NCBI GenBank assembly: GCA_026724425.1
Contig: JAIUCV010000646.1
Span: forward strand, 62,001-126,000
Reading direction: 5' to 3'
DNA length: 64,000 nucleotides
Source: Erythrophleum ivorense
Lineage: Eukaryota > Streptophyta > Magnoliopsida > Fabales > Fabaceae
Every line of letters starts with the position of its first letter. Within the stretch, counting starts at the first letter, position 1. Made by a program: the position numbers and the translations under genes. The notes under the pieces are model-generated. The model ran no database searches and was not told where the DNA came from. It was given only the letters and a program-made list of their open reading frames with translations. Positions 34,563 through 46,430 of the stretch are shown one piece after another.

Positions 34563-37437
34563 TAAGTAAAGAAAGGGATAAATAGTTAAAAAGCTATTCA
34601 GAGTTGTTGAAAGTAGTTAGGAGATTAACTACCTAACTATAATAAACTAACCTTCCTTATATGATATAAATAAGGGTTAGGTAGAATAGATTAGTGTGAT
34701 TTGTAATGCCTTTTCTAATTATCCATTTTTAGTGAATTTTTTTTAAACTCTAATGAAAAATTCTAGTCAATTTAAGTTTAATTACCTTTTTTCATTTTAA
34801 CCGTTCCTTTATGATAAAAATTTTCTATAGCATAGTGGAATATGTAAATGATGGAAATATATTATAATTACTACAAACTATTTAAAAGTTCTAGTATGGG
34901 AGAGCGAGATCCATATAAGTACAAACTAAAATATAACACTGGGCATTTAGTCTATACTACCTAAAAAGAATCCCTAGGTAGCAAAAAGAAATTATAAAAG
35001 TTATCCCCTATTCACAAAAATGTTAATGTCAGCGACTAGGCTACTAATCATGGATATGGAGGAGCCGAAGGTTCAAATCCACCCAATGGGAATGAGTGAG
35101 ATTCAAGCTCTCCTGAGGCCACAAAATACACAAGTACAGCACAAATAGTGTCATTACATGATATGATTCGTATATTGTGAATGACAAAGACTCATCCTTA
35201 AAGTGGAAACTGGATCCATTCCACTTGAAGTTTTAAAGTCGCTTAATAAATTGTCATATGAAAAAAAAATATAAACCACAACAGAGTGAAAAATAATTTT
35301 CTTAATAATATAAATATAATTAACATAATATAATATATATGAAGAAATGTCAAGTACCAATTTAACAAATAGTGGATAATATAAACATAAAACTTTACAA
35401 AAAAATAATTAATTTACATAATAACACAAATAAAGAAATGTACTAATTCTGTACTATTTAATAGGAATATAAGATAACAAAACGAATAGTAACAAAGAGT
35501 ATTATACAAACATATAATGAAGTATATCATATGAATCTTAAGGTTTTGCACATGTAAACAGAATATGATTTAAACACCATAGATATTCATAGATTCAAAG
35601 TTCATTATTTGCAAGATATCAATATGCACGAAATACAAAAAGTAGAAAATATAACAATCAACAATTGTCCAAGTTGACCATTAGGCCTTAAAGGCTGCCA
35701 GGCTCAATACCCAAATTGTGTTGTATTGGCTTAGCAGGCTCAATACCCAAATTATGTTGCACTACCATGACTTAGAAGGCTCACCCCTGCTTCCTTTATT
35801 AAGGCATCCCCCAATAGGCACCCAAGTAAAGTTATATAAAAATATTATAATAATATGTCATCCAAGTCATCATTTGATCAAGACATAATAAGAATATTTA
35901 GGAAAAAACTGTCTTGCATAACTCTATACATAATTAAATAATCCCGATAGCATAACTGTATATTGGAGTCCAAAAAAATTATATTTAAATACTTAAAATT
36001 TTGTTTCACTTTTTTAAGTCCAGATTTATCCTAGGGCCCATCTAGTGTCCAAAATACTTCATAATTCAAGATCCAACGTCAAGGTAGAGAATAAAATCTG
36101 ATATAGCTATAATATGCTTGTCCAAGTATACAAGAGGCTCAATAAAATCCTAGTAAGTTCAAAATAGGTCCAAAATATCCGAATGGCCCTCAATGATCCA
36201 ATTAGTAATTTAGATATTTTAAAATATCTTTCTTAAGTAAAATTGGATATCTAACACAACAGCAGCTATCTAGTAGCCAACTCTGGCACACACAAAGCTC
36301 ATCCCCTGAATAAGGCTATTCCACCATAATATATATATATAGGCCAATCCTTTACCAAATAATCCATATCCATAAAATCAATCAGTAAATAACATATTAT
36401 CCATATCAGGAAATCAAATAGTAAGCAGTATATCAGTATAATAAATAGCACAAATTCAGAACATATGTTTATCATATATTTTATTTTTGACATAATACTT
36501 CATAAATTTCTAACTATCACAAATGTACTCCAAAATTTACAAAATAAACATTAGCATAATCCAGACAATATATAGAACATATCACATAAAATCATCCAAA
36601 ATACATCAAATAACAAGTCAAAAATTCAAAACCTTCTTGGTCAATACTCTTTCTCAAAAAGTTGACTTTTTATATAATGATATATAATTCACCAAAATTT
36701 CACCATAAGTCTTATTTTTAGTGTAGATTAACCTAATTTAGTAGGATTTAAAAAAACTATTCCCTAGGTAGCTCTAATGGTCGTGGGTGAAACTATGCAC
36801 CAAGGAGAATGTATGATTTTACTTCATTTTCATGTCACCAAATAGCCATACATACATATTCAAAGGAGATAAACAAAGGCTCTCAATCAATTTTCTAGAA
36901 ATTCCATGTATATTCTACAATTTTCTCAAAATAAAATTTCAAGGGTTTCTTGCCAAATTCTTCATGAAAATAAACTTATATTAATCTATCTATTCCTTAG
37001 GCTTCCTCCCATTATTCTCCCATTTATTTTCTCTTCAATTTCTCCCATGGCTTCTTGAAATAAAGTTTCATAGTTTGTAGAAAAATAGTCAAGAATAGGA
37101 ATTTTCTTAAATCACATGAATCCATAAGGTATATATATGATTTTTCCATATTTTCTTAGCTTGAATTCATGAAAACAACAAAATTCCTCTTTTGTTCTTG
37201 CCATGGCCAAAACATAAAGAAGAAAAGAAGAGAAGATTCATGGAAGAAAATAGAAGAAAAACTAAGAAGAAGAGAGTTTATTTATGTTACCTTGAATTCG
37301 CGGTGTTTGTTTTTCTCCAGTAGCTTTTCTTTGTTTCTTCTTCCTTCCTTCTCCTCCTCTCTTGGCTGAGCTCTCCTACCCTATTTTTCTTTTTGTCTTG
37401 GCCAAATTGTGTGTGTGTGTGTGTGAGTGTGGTGTGA
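34563..37437 (+). repeat. AT-rich repeat sequence, probably the 5' part of a family-C LTR
   Basis: No gene is supported. The outer family-B LTR interrupts this sequence, which resumes at 45169 and ends in an LTR-like GGATGTTACA at 46430. The 5' boundary was not found. It contains a local duplication of 'aggctcaatacccaaatt' near 35700 and 35738, and a GT microsatellite next to the insertion point (37409-37425). Confidence 0.45.
34990..35160 (+). mobile_element. Possible tRNA-related SINE fragment
   Basis: GGTTCAAATCC at 35070-35080 matches the RNA polymerase III B-box. It sits in a block (gcgactaggctac...gaaggttcaaatccacccaatggg) that looks tRNA-derived. I cannot see a convincing A-box, tail or target-site duplication, so this is only a candidate. 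Confidence 0.3.
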
Positions 37438-38829
37438 AAGGGAGTAACATCCAGTTCCTTGAAAACGTGAGAAACGTAACATACAGTTTCTCCATCAACG
37501 AACGAAATTCACCAGACACAAAAGGAAGTCCCCCAAGATGATATTGTTAAGGTCTCAAAAATTTGGGAAGCATTCTAGACTCCTAAAAATGAGAATCTCA
37601 GGCTCAAATGGAAAGAAAAATGGAGTTAGAATGAAGAAACAATTTCTTACAAAAAGTTTACGAAATGTAATGGTATTTTTGAACTTTTGAGCAAATTTTG
37701 GAATTCACACAGGAGGGCTTTTTAAATGAAAGCTTTTAGTTCCCCAGGGTTCTCAGAGGCCTTAAACACCATGGGAAGGCTCGGGATAGCTAAAGCCCTT
37801 TCCGGTGGACATTTTGTAATGTTGGTATACTCGAACTTTAACGGATTCGTTTGGAAAGGTTTTAGCTATGATTCGAGTGATTCCAAAGGCATTTTACTAA
37901 ATTGAGAATTTAAATTTCATAATTAAAAAGACGGTTCTAAAAAAGGAACTAAAATAAAAGAGAAACGAAAATGCCAAGAAAGAAGGGCAAAATGAAAATT
38001 TTTGAAAAGTGTAACTTCCTCCCACCTATATATATGATGTGCCCTTCTTCTCCCTTCATTATGCATGACCAAGTTCTGCCTAAAACCAGAGGAAAACCCT
38101 AGGAAGAGGGGCACACAAGAGGGCGACAAAGAGGAAGAGAAATTAAAGGCTTAAGGTATGAATATTTAATAGTTTCTCATGCTCTTTCTCTTCCAAACCT
38201 CTTCTCCTCCATTGTCCTTTGTTTCCTATGATTATAATAAAGTTTATAAATCTATTTTAAGGGAGAAATTGAGGAAAAAATTCGGATTTGAAGAGAAGAG
38301 CTCAAAGAACACAAGATTCAAGTGAGAAAAGCCATGAAAACAAGGTATTTTCTTCTTCCACGGTTGCTACCCTTTGCTCCCATTCTCCACCATTTCGCTC
38401 CACTTGAGAAGACTTAAGAGGAGTTGATTTTTAGGCAGAACCAAGGGTGATTTTAAGGAAAAAGGGTGTGGAGATTAAGAATATACAAAGAGAATTAACA
38501 AATAACCATGAAAATTCAAGATGCAAAGTCTAGGGTTTTAATTGTACCTTGTAAAATCTGATTTTGTATGATAATTTTTAGACCTAAATAAGAGTTTAAA
38601 TGAGCTCCCAAGATCTCTAAGAGACTCCCCACATGCATCCTCCCTTGAGAAAACAAAGCAAGCTCCAAGAAACCCCACTTCCTCCATAGCCTCACCCTAA
38701 AGGAGTTTGTATAGCTAGGGAGAATTTTAAACTTTTCTAAGCCCATTCTTGAGTCATATATGATGAATGAAAGTGAGGGGAGGCTTTGGAAAAAATTTAG
38801 AACCTATAGGAAATGAGTTAGTACTTTAA

Positions 38830-39140
38830 GGGCATGTTTGGTATGAGGGCTATATGAGGGAAAGGAATGGAAAGGAATATGGATTCCCTGGTCTCTTGTG
38901 TTTGGTACGCTGGCTTCCCTTTCCAATGGAATGAAATTTTCCTTTAAATGATGGAATGAGCTTTCCTTCGATAAACTGATGGAATGAGCTTTACCTAGGT
39001 GGAGGATAATATTTTTAGAAGGCTAAGTATTTTTTTTTAATTTTGGAAATAAAAAAATAAATATAAAGATTCCTTTCCATTCCCATTCCCTTTCCCTTTC
39101 CTATTCCCATCAAAATTTATTCTACGTACCAAACGTGACC
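38830..39140. mobile_element. 311-bp Tourist-like MITE
   Basis: The terminal inverted repeats read GGGCATGTTTGGTA and, from the other end, GGTCACGTTTGGTA. The flanks are TAA on both sides (38827-38829 and 39141-39143), the 3-bp target typical of PIF/Harbinger-derived MITEs. The homologous LTR at about 58120-58145 lacks this segment, confirming an insertion into LTR B1. Confidence 0.85.
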
Positions 39141-40015
39141 TAAGTTCCATATTATAACCTAAAGAAGCAACATGTAGTTAGGTTCTTGATTTTAATTGTG
39201 TGATGACTCCAAGAGGCTTAAAAGGAGTCAAGAATCATATTTGAAAGGAAAGAATGGAGCCTAGAATTTATTTGAGGGGTGTTGCTTTGTTAAGTACAAT
39301 TATGGAACCATAATGAGGTTTATAGACCAAGTTAGAGTTCAAGCAAGTGTGTGGCCTTAGAATTAATTTCATGAACCTAATTGGCTTCCATAAATTGTGT
39401 TTAGGCCAAGAGAAAGCATCCCCACACTTTTGTGTAGGTATAGCCAAAAAAGGGAGCATTCTTTCAAAGGGAAAAGTGTGTGATTATGTGCAAGGTAGCT
39501 CTCTCCACCTTCTCTCATGTATAGATGTGTACTTAGCTTGTCTTGAATGTATGTATGTGTGTTTTTAAGCCATGAAAAGTATTCTAGCATGACTTTAATC
39601 CCATGGTGCCATGATGTTGCAATATGCTCTTATATGATATTTTTTATGTGTGCTTAGGTTTGCTTGAGTGTGGTGAGGCCAAGAACCCTTAGCTATGGTG
39701 GGGATGAGCTAAGAACCCTTGAGATTAGTTGAGACAAAGCAAAGAGTCTCCCAAAAGCAAGATGGGCTTCCAAGAGTATGGTTGAGTCCAAGAATCTCTT
39801 AAAGAATGGGTGAGGCAAGTCCAATATCCACAAGAAATTAGGCGAGACCAATCCACTTGCTTAGCAAGCCTTTGTATGCTATGTATGATATTCTCAAATG
39901 ATGAAAATGCTTCTTGAATGTTTGCACATATCAACATGACCATACATGCATTTATGAGACTTATTTGCATCTATTATGTATGATTAAATGGGAGATGAAC
40001 TATTGGAATTCTTTA

Positions 40016-43000
40016 TGTAACACCATAAATTCTAGCTCATCTCATACTTTTAAATGGCATAATGTCATGATCCATATGGAGTTCTCATAGAAAAAGCAAA
40101 GAAAAATGGGATTTATTTCACATTGCATCATATCTACAAATTCATTTTGGTGTCACGCAGACCATGTGAGCTCATGCTATGCATCCTCATGTTTAATTAC
40201 ATCATTGCAACTCATTTACATCACAAAAACATGCTTTCAATTCATGGAAACCGAAATGGAGCATGGAGAATAGAAACTCATTTTCGGCCAGAATTGGCCT
40301 CTTTTATGGGCAAATTTTGAAAAATCATAATTAAATCTAGAAAAAGTAAAATCATGCAATCTTGGTTATTCTGGAAAGCTTAGGATGTCTAATTCACACT
40401 AAAAATATTTCTAGATCATAAGATCATCATAGAGGATATTTGACATCCAAAATAGTCTAAAGGTCCGACTGAATTTTGGAACTGTCATAGAATTTTGTAG
40501 AAAAATTTGAAAATGTCCAATTAATTCTAAAAAAATCTAATCCATGCAAATGATATCAATATGAAAAGATATGAATGTTAACTAAAGAGAAAAAATATAT
40601 CTAGATCATTTCATTAAGCACAGACCTCGAAATTCAATAGAATAGTACTTCTGGTTGGGCAATGTTACTGATACTGGATAGAAACTTCAAAATTTCATAT
40701 CTCTCTCTCTAGACCTCCAAATGAGGTGCTTCTAGTTGGCACCAGTCCTATAATTGCCTAGTTTCTCTGTATAAAATTTTGTGGTAATTGGACATCATTT
40801 GTGTCTCGTATGACAGAATATAATTTCAGACCAAATGAATAGTGTAGCAGACCAAAATCATAAATTTTGCCAACTTTGAAAAATCATCAAATATTCTGTA
40901 GACCTCCAAAAATTATGATCTTTAGCTTTTCAAAAAGCTCTCAATGAGAAATAATTACATGCCAAATTTCAAATCAAGACTAACTCATTTGGACAAAAAG
41001 TGACATAGGGTTCCATTATGGTCAAATTTGGTTCCATATAGGATACCAAATGTGCCAAATGGCTTTCCCTTGGTTGTGGCACCTTTTGGGAAAATCTAAA
41101 AGCACATTTGAGACTTAAGTGAGCTGCCTAAATGGTCCCAAACCTCATGCATCTCATTTTGACCATTCAACCTACACTTATGCACATTTCATCATACTTT
41201 CACATTGCATAATTTGGCATCTCATGTTCAAAATATAGGCTAGAAGGCATATATCATATTCATACATTTAAACATCATATAATATTATATTTATACATGT
41301 CTCAAGGTTCAAAGTACATTTACAACATCGTATATGTCATGGACCATCATTATGGTTCTAAAATGGATAAAACAAGGCATAAGCTTGTCAATCTCCCTTC
41401 ATCATGGTTGTTGACTCCCTTCACCATAATTACTTGGTCCACCTAGCATGTTAGATCATTGGAGAGGAGGGGATGAGATTCAAAGAATCCCAATAACTCA
41501 TCTCCCATACAATCATACATAATATGTGCAAAGCAAGCTTTACAAATGCATGCATGGAGAAAATAGAAGCCATAGACATTTTAAAAGCAAACTTGACATG
41601 TGAACAACTCATACAAATCATTCAAGAGCTCACCAAGTGTTTGGATTGGCCTCACACTTCTCCTCATGGGTTTTGGACTTGCCTCACCCATTCTTTGAGC
41701 ACTTTGGACTCAACCATACTCTTGGGACCCCACTTTGCTTTTGGAAGACTCTTTACTTTGTCTCAACTAAGCTCAAGGGTTCTTGGCTCATCCTCACCAA
41801 AGGGAAGAGTTCTTGGCCTCTCTACACTCAAGCAAACTCATACAAACATCATACACCCATTTAAAAACATAACATGGTATCAAGAATCATGGCATATAAA
41901 GGCATGTTAACATACTTTTCATAGCTTGAAAATACACATACACACATTCTAAAGCAAGCTAAACACACATCCATGCATGAGAGAAGGTGGAGAGAGCTAC
42001 CTTGCACACAATTACACACTTTTCTTTTGAAATTCAAGCCTCCTCTTTCGGCCACACACCCACAAATTGGTGGAGATAATTTTTTTTGGCCTAAATACAA
42101 TTTATGGGAGCCAATTAGGTTCATGAAATATATTCTAAGACTACACAATTTGCTTAAACCCTAGATTGCTCTATAACCCCCATTATGGTCCATATTTGCA
42201 TCTAATGAAGCAACACCACTCAAACCATTTCTAGGCCTTATTCTTTCCTTTCAAATATGATTCTTGACTCCTTTTAAGCTTCTTGGAGTCATTACATTAT
42301 CAAAACATAAGGCCTAGCACCATGTTGCTTCTTTAGGTCACAATATGGAACCTAAGGCACCAAATCAATTTCTATAAGTTTTAATTTTTTTCCAAGGCCT
42401 CCCTTCACTTTCATTCATCAAATATGACTCAAGAATGGCCTTAGACAAAATTTAAGAATCTCACTTAGTACTCAAACCCTCTTTGGCCGAGACATGCCTA
42501 GGTTTAGGGCTTCTTGGAGTTGTCTTAATTTTCTTGAAGGAAGAACTTGTGGGGAGCATCTTAGGTGTCTCAAGAACTCATTTATACTCTAAATTAGACC
42601 TAGGAAGTATCACATAAATTCAGAATTTGAAAGGTGCACTAGAAACCCTAGGTTTTGCATCTTGAATCCTAATGCCTATTTAATGGTTTTCTTTGCATAT
42701 TCTTATTATTCTCCATCAAATATCTAAGAATCATCCTTGGTTTGGTTGAAAATCTAACTCCCTAGGGCTATTTATATCTAGGTCGAAATATGCTTGAAGG
42801 AAGGGAGGAGGACGACCAAGTGGAAGAATTACAAAATACCTTGTTTTCCTTGAATTTCCTTGTTTGTTCTTGCTTTCCTTGGCCTCCTTACTTGAATTTC
42901 AAAATTTCTCCTCTGTTCTCCCTTCAAAATAGTCCTCAAAACTTCAGGAAAATCATGGAGAAGAAGAAGGAAAAAGAGGAGAAGAGATTGGTAGAGAGAA

Positions 43001-43706
43001 AGCATGAAAAACAAACAAATTTTCACACCTAAAGACTTGATTTTTCCTCCTTCTTCCCTTTTCTTTGTGTGCCACTCTCCAAGGGATTTGCTTCTAATTT
43101 AGGGCTGGAAAATCTGAAGTGAAATGTGGGAGAGTGTAAGACGCCACCTATATATAGCTAGGGCAAAGTGACTTTTTAAAAAATTCTAATTTTGCCTTTC
43201 GTACTTTGCATTTTTGTTTCTCTTTCGTTTTACCTCCTTTTTGAGAACCATCTTTTCTATTATAAAATTTAGGTTCCCAATTAATAAAAATGGCTTTGGA
43301 ATCACCCAAATCGGAGCTAAAATCTTTCTAAACAAATCTGTCAAAGTTCGAGCACATCGACTTTGGAAAACGTCCACTGAAGGGGATTTAACTGTCCTGG
43401 GGACTCCCATGGTTTTTAGGGCCTCTGAGAACCTCGTAGAACTCAAAAATTTGGTTTAAAAAGCCCTCTTGTGTGAATTCCAAAAATTTCCTGAAATTAC
43501 AAAAATGTCATTACGTTTCGTAAGGTTTCCGTCAAAAATTTGTTTCTTCATTCTAGTTCCATTTTTCCTTTCGTCTAAGGCTGGAATTTCCATTTTTAGG
43601 AGGCTAGAATATTCCTTAAATTTTTTGGGACCTTAACTAATTCATTTAGGGGACTTGCTTTGAAAATGTGCCATTTTTCGTTGTTTAACGAAAACTGGAC
43701 ATTACA
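40016..43706 (-). mobile_element. Family-B solo LTR (inner, B2), inverted inside B1
   Basis: On the minus strand it reads TGTAATGTCC...GGTGTTACA over 3691 bp. It aligns with the other family-B LTRs but runs opposite to the surrounding B1. The flanks CTTTA (40011-40015) and CTTTG (43707-43711) form a 5-bp target-site duplication with one mismatch. The empty site in B3 (tattgagattctttgaatctc near 58957) confirms CTTTG as the original target. No internal region remains. Confidence 0.9.
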
Positions 43707-45168
43707 CTTTGAATCTCATCCCCTCCTCTCCAATGTTCTAACATGTTAGGTGGATCAAGAAGGCAAGGTAATAGAAGCTAACCACCTTGAGGATGAGAGG
43801 ATGACAACAAAGTGTTTGAATTTTGTTACTTTGAAACCATACAATTGGCAAATGATGTAATCCGTGGATGTATATGTATCATGATGTTATGAACATATGT
43901 AATTATGATAATATGTCATATATGAAAATGAGAGAATATGTTAGGTGACCATTAGAATGTGATTTGAACATGTGTTGGCAAATGAGTTTCTAGGATGACA
44001 TTATGGAAATGTGTATAAGTGTGGATGAGATGGCCAAAATGAGATGCATGGAGTTTGAGACCATTTGGGTAGCCTACACAAGTCCTAATTATGTTTTTAG
44101 ACTTGCCCAAGAGGTGCCAAACCCCAAGGAAAGCCATTTGGACAATTTGGTATCCTATATGGAGTCAAAATTGGCCATAATGGAACCCTATATCATTTTT
44201 TGGCCAAATGAGCTCTTCTTGATCTAAGAATTGGCATGCAATTAGAGCTTGTTGAGAGATTTTTGGAAAGTTAAAGAATATAATTTTTGGAGGTCCATAG
44301 AATATTTGATGAATTTTCAAAGTTGACAATTTTTCTAGTTTTGGTCATGTCACTGTTCACTCAGGTTCGAAAATAAAATATGTCACACAGGGTCCAAATG
44401 ATGTCTAATTGCCAAAAAAATTTATACAAAAAAACTAGACATTCCCAGTGACTTGTGTCAACTAGAAGCACCTTATTTGGAGGTCTAGAGAGAGTAATAT
44501 AAATTTTTAAAGATTTTGTCCAGTATCAGGAACTTCACCTAACCTCAGTTATTGTTCTATTGAATTCGAGCTCTGGGCATGCTTGAGCTAGTCTGGAACT
44601 ATTTTTCCCTCTAGTTAATATCTACAGCTTTCCATATTAGTATCATTTGCATGGATTAGATTTTTTTGAAATTAATTGGAAATTTTTGAAATTTGCTGCA
44701 GAATTCTATGACAGCAGCAGTAGACAGCCTGACCTCTGGACCATTTCGCATGTCAAACGTCCTCTGTGATGGATGTTATGGTTTGAAAATATTTTTAGTA
44801 TAAAGTAGACATCCGTAGCATGCATGATTTCAATATTTATAGAATTAGTTATAATTTTCCAAAGTTGGGTCAGAAATGAGCCAAGTTCTGGTTGAAAATA
44901 TGTATGAATATTCTAAGCTTTCCTTCAAGTTTCTTGAGATGTAGGCCACTTTTGATGATGTAAATGAGTTGTATTCATGTAATTAAATATGAGATTATGT
45001 TGTATGAGCTCACATGGTCTATGTAACACTGAATGAAATTTTTATACACGACGCAACGTAAAGAAATGTATTATTTTAATGGATTTTTCTCACTTCCTTT
45101 ATGGAATGTGTCATTTGAGCTTGCAAATGTGTATGAAATAAGTTAGAAATATATGTTGTTACAAAGGG

Positions 45169-46430
45169 TGTGTGTGTATTCTTGTACAATTTATTTACAA
45201 AGGGATGTCTAAGATTTGAACAATTTTTAATATGAAAGGTCTTGGCCTTTAGATTCATTAGATGGTTATGATTTAATCTTGATTTTAGATATTTAATATA
45301 GGCCTTTGGATTAAATTAAAGGTTGTGATTTGATCTTAAAAAGTAAAGAAATCTAAGTAATTGGATTGTATTAACAATTAAAATCGTATCATGTTTTACG
45401 AATTAATATTAGCCATTTGATTTTAACTGCGGTTAAATTTTAACTATGGTTACTTTCTCATAACTTGTGAAGATAAGGTTGCATTTATTACTGCTTGAGT
45501 CAGCATCTATGTCATTTTGATGTTAGCAATAACTTTTTCGTAAAATGTGAGATTAAAAAAATTGTTAACATAAGCTTGTGTCATCGCTTTGTAGTTCATG
45601 AGTCAATAGAATTTTCTTCACACATATGGAGCCATATGCCCTGCTCCTTACCCATGGCACCACATCAGCCTTCCTCTAGCCTGAATTTACAAAAATGCCA
45701 CCGTTTCACTGATATCCTCTGTTGCAGCTGCTCTATAATATTTTATTCAGCCTGCGTTTTATGAGTTCTCCACTATATTTTAATATTATTTGGACCTACA
45801 CGATTCCCATTTAATGTCACCTACCATATATTTTTTTATTATTATTATTTATTAATATTTTATTAGTTTAGGGTCCAAATGACCATTTTGCCCTTAAGAG
45901 TAATGTTATTGACAAGCACATATGTTTGTTTTTTGCTTATATCTTCGTCTTCACTTATATCTTTGTCTTAACACCATAACTCCAGATTCCGTCACCACCA
46001 TTTAATAGATCTTTTGGCATAGAATCTCCTGAGACAGTTAACTAAAGCTTAGGGGTTTAATTTGTCTCTGTATAAGCTCTTAATTGTTTGGGGCCATTTT
46101 CTGATCCTAATAATTTTGAAATTTTACAGAACAAATTTTATACTTTTCTGTGCATTATTTCCTAACTATTGATATATATATATATTGGGCTAATTCTTAA
46201 TTCTTCTTTTTTCCAGAAAAATTATTAAAGTTTATCCAGGTGACAAATGACGATTTTGTCCCTATGCCTCTTGGACCTTTCTAAAATCTCAAAAAATTTT
46301 ATGGGTCCTATTCATCTTATACTTTTCACATATGAAGTTACTTCATGCAAATTCATCTTGTTAAAACTTAATAGATTCATTTCATAAAATACTAAATAAT
46401 TAGAAAATTTTAATTTTTTGGGATGTTACA
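45169..46430 (+). repeat. 3' part of the family-C LTR
   Basis: Sequence resumes after the target-site duplication of B1 and ends TTTTTTGGGATGTTACA, a typical plant Ty3/gypsy LTR end. Ty3/gypsy gag follows. Together with the sequence before 37438 it is probably one 5' LTR. Primer binding site similarity after 46430 is poor. Confidence 0.5.

Larger units (their letters stand above)
37443..45163 (+). mobile_element. Family-B solo LTR (outer, B1), split by an inverted LTR and a MITE
   Basis: It begins AGTAACATCC (one base off the family TGTAACATCC) and ends TTGTTACA. A perfect 5-bp target-site duplication AAGGG lies at 37438-37442 and 45164-45168. Removing the inner LTR (40016-43706) and the MITE (38830-39140) leaves about 3.7 kb, in line with copy B3 at 56583-60440, which it follows from end to end. 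A TATATATA run near 38029 is at the expected place for the LTR promoter. There is no internal coding region. Confidence 0.9.

Noticed and set aside
35070..35080. Possible tRNA gene because of a GGTTCAAATCC B-box
   Set aside because: No cloverleaf arms or A-box at the right distance. At best it is a SINE fragment.
41524..41910. 128-codon frame in the inner LTR
   Set aside because: It lies within family-B LTR sequence; the matching part of the other copies has no conserved frame and no domain is recognisable.
40011..43711. A simple inverted duplication or assembly inversion to explain the family-B inverted LTR
   Set aside because: The inner copy has complete LTR ends and a 5-bp target duplication confirmed by the empty site in B3, which fits insertion rather than inversion.
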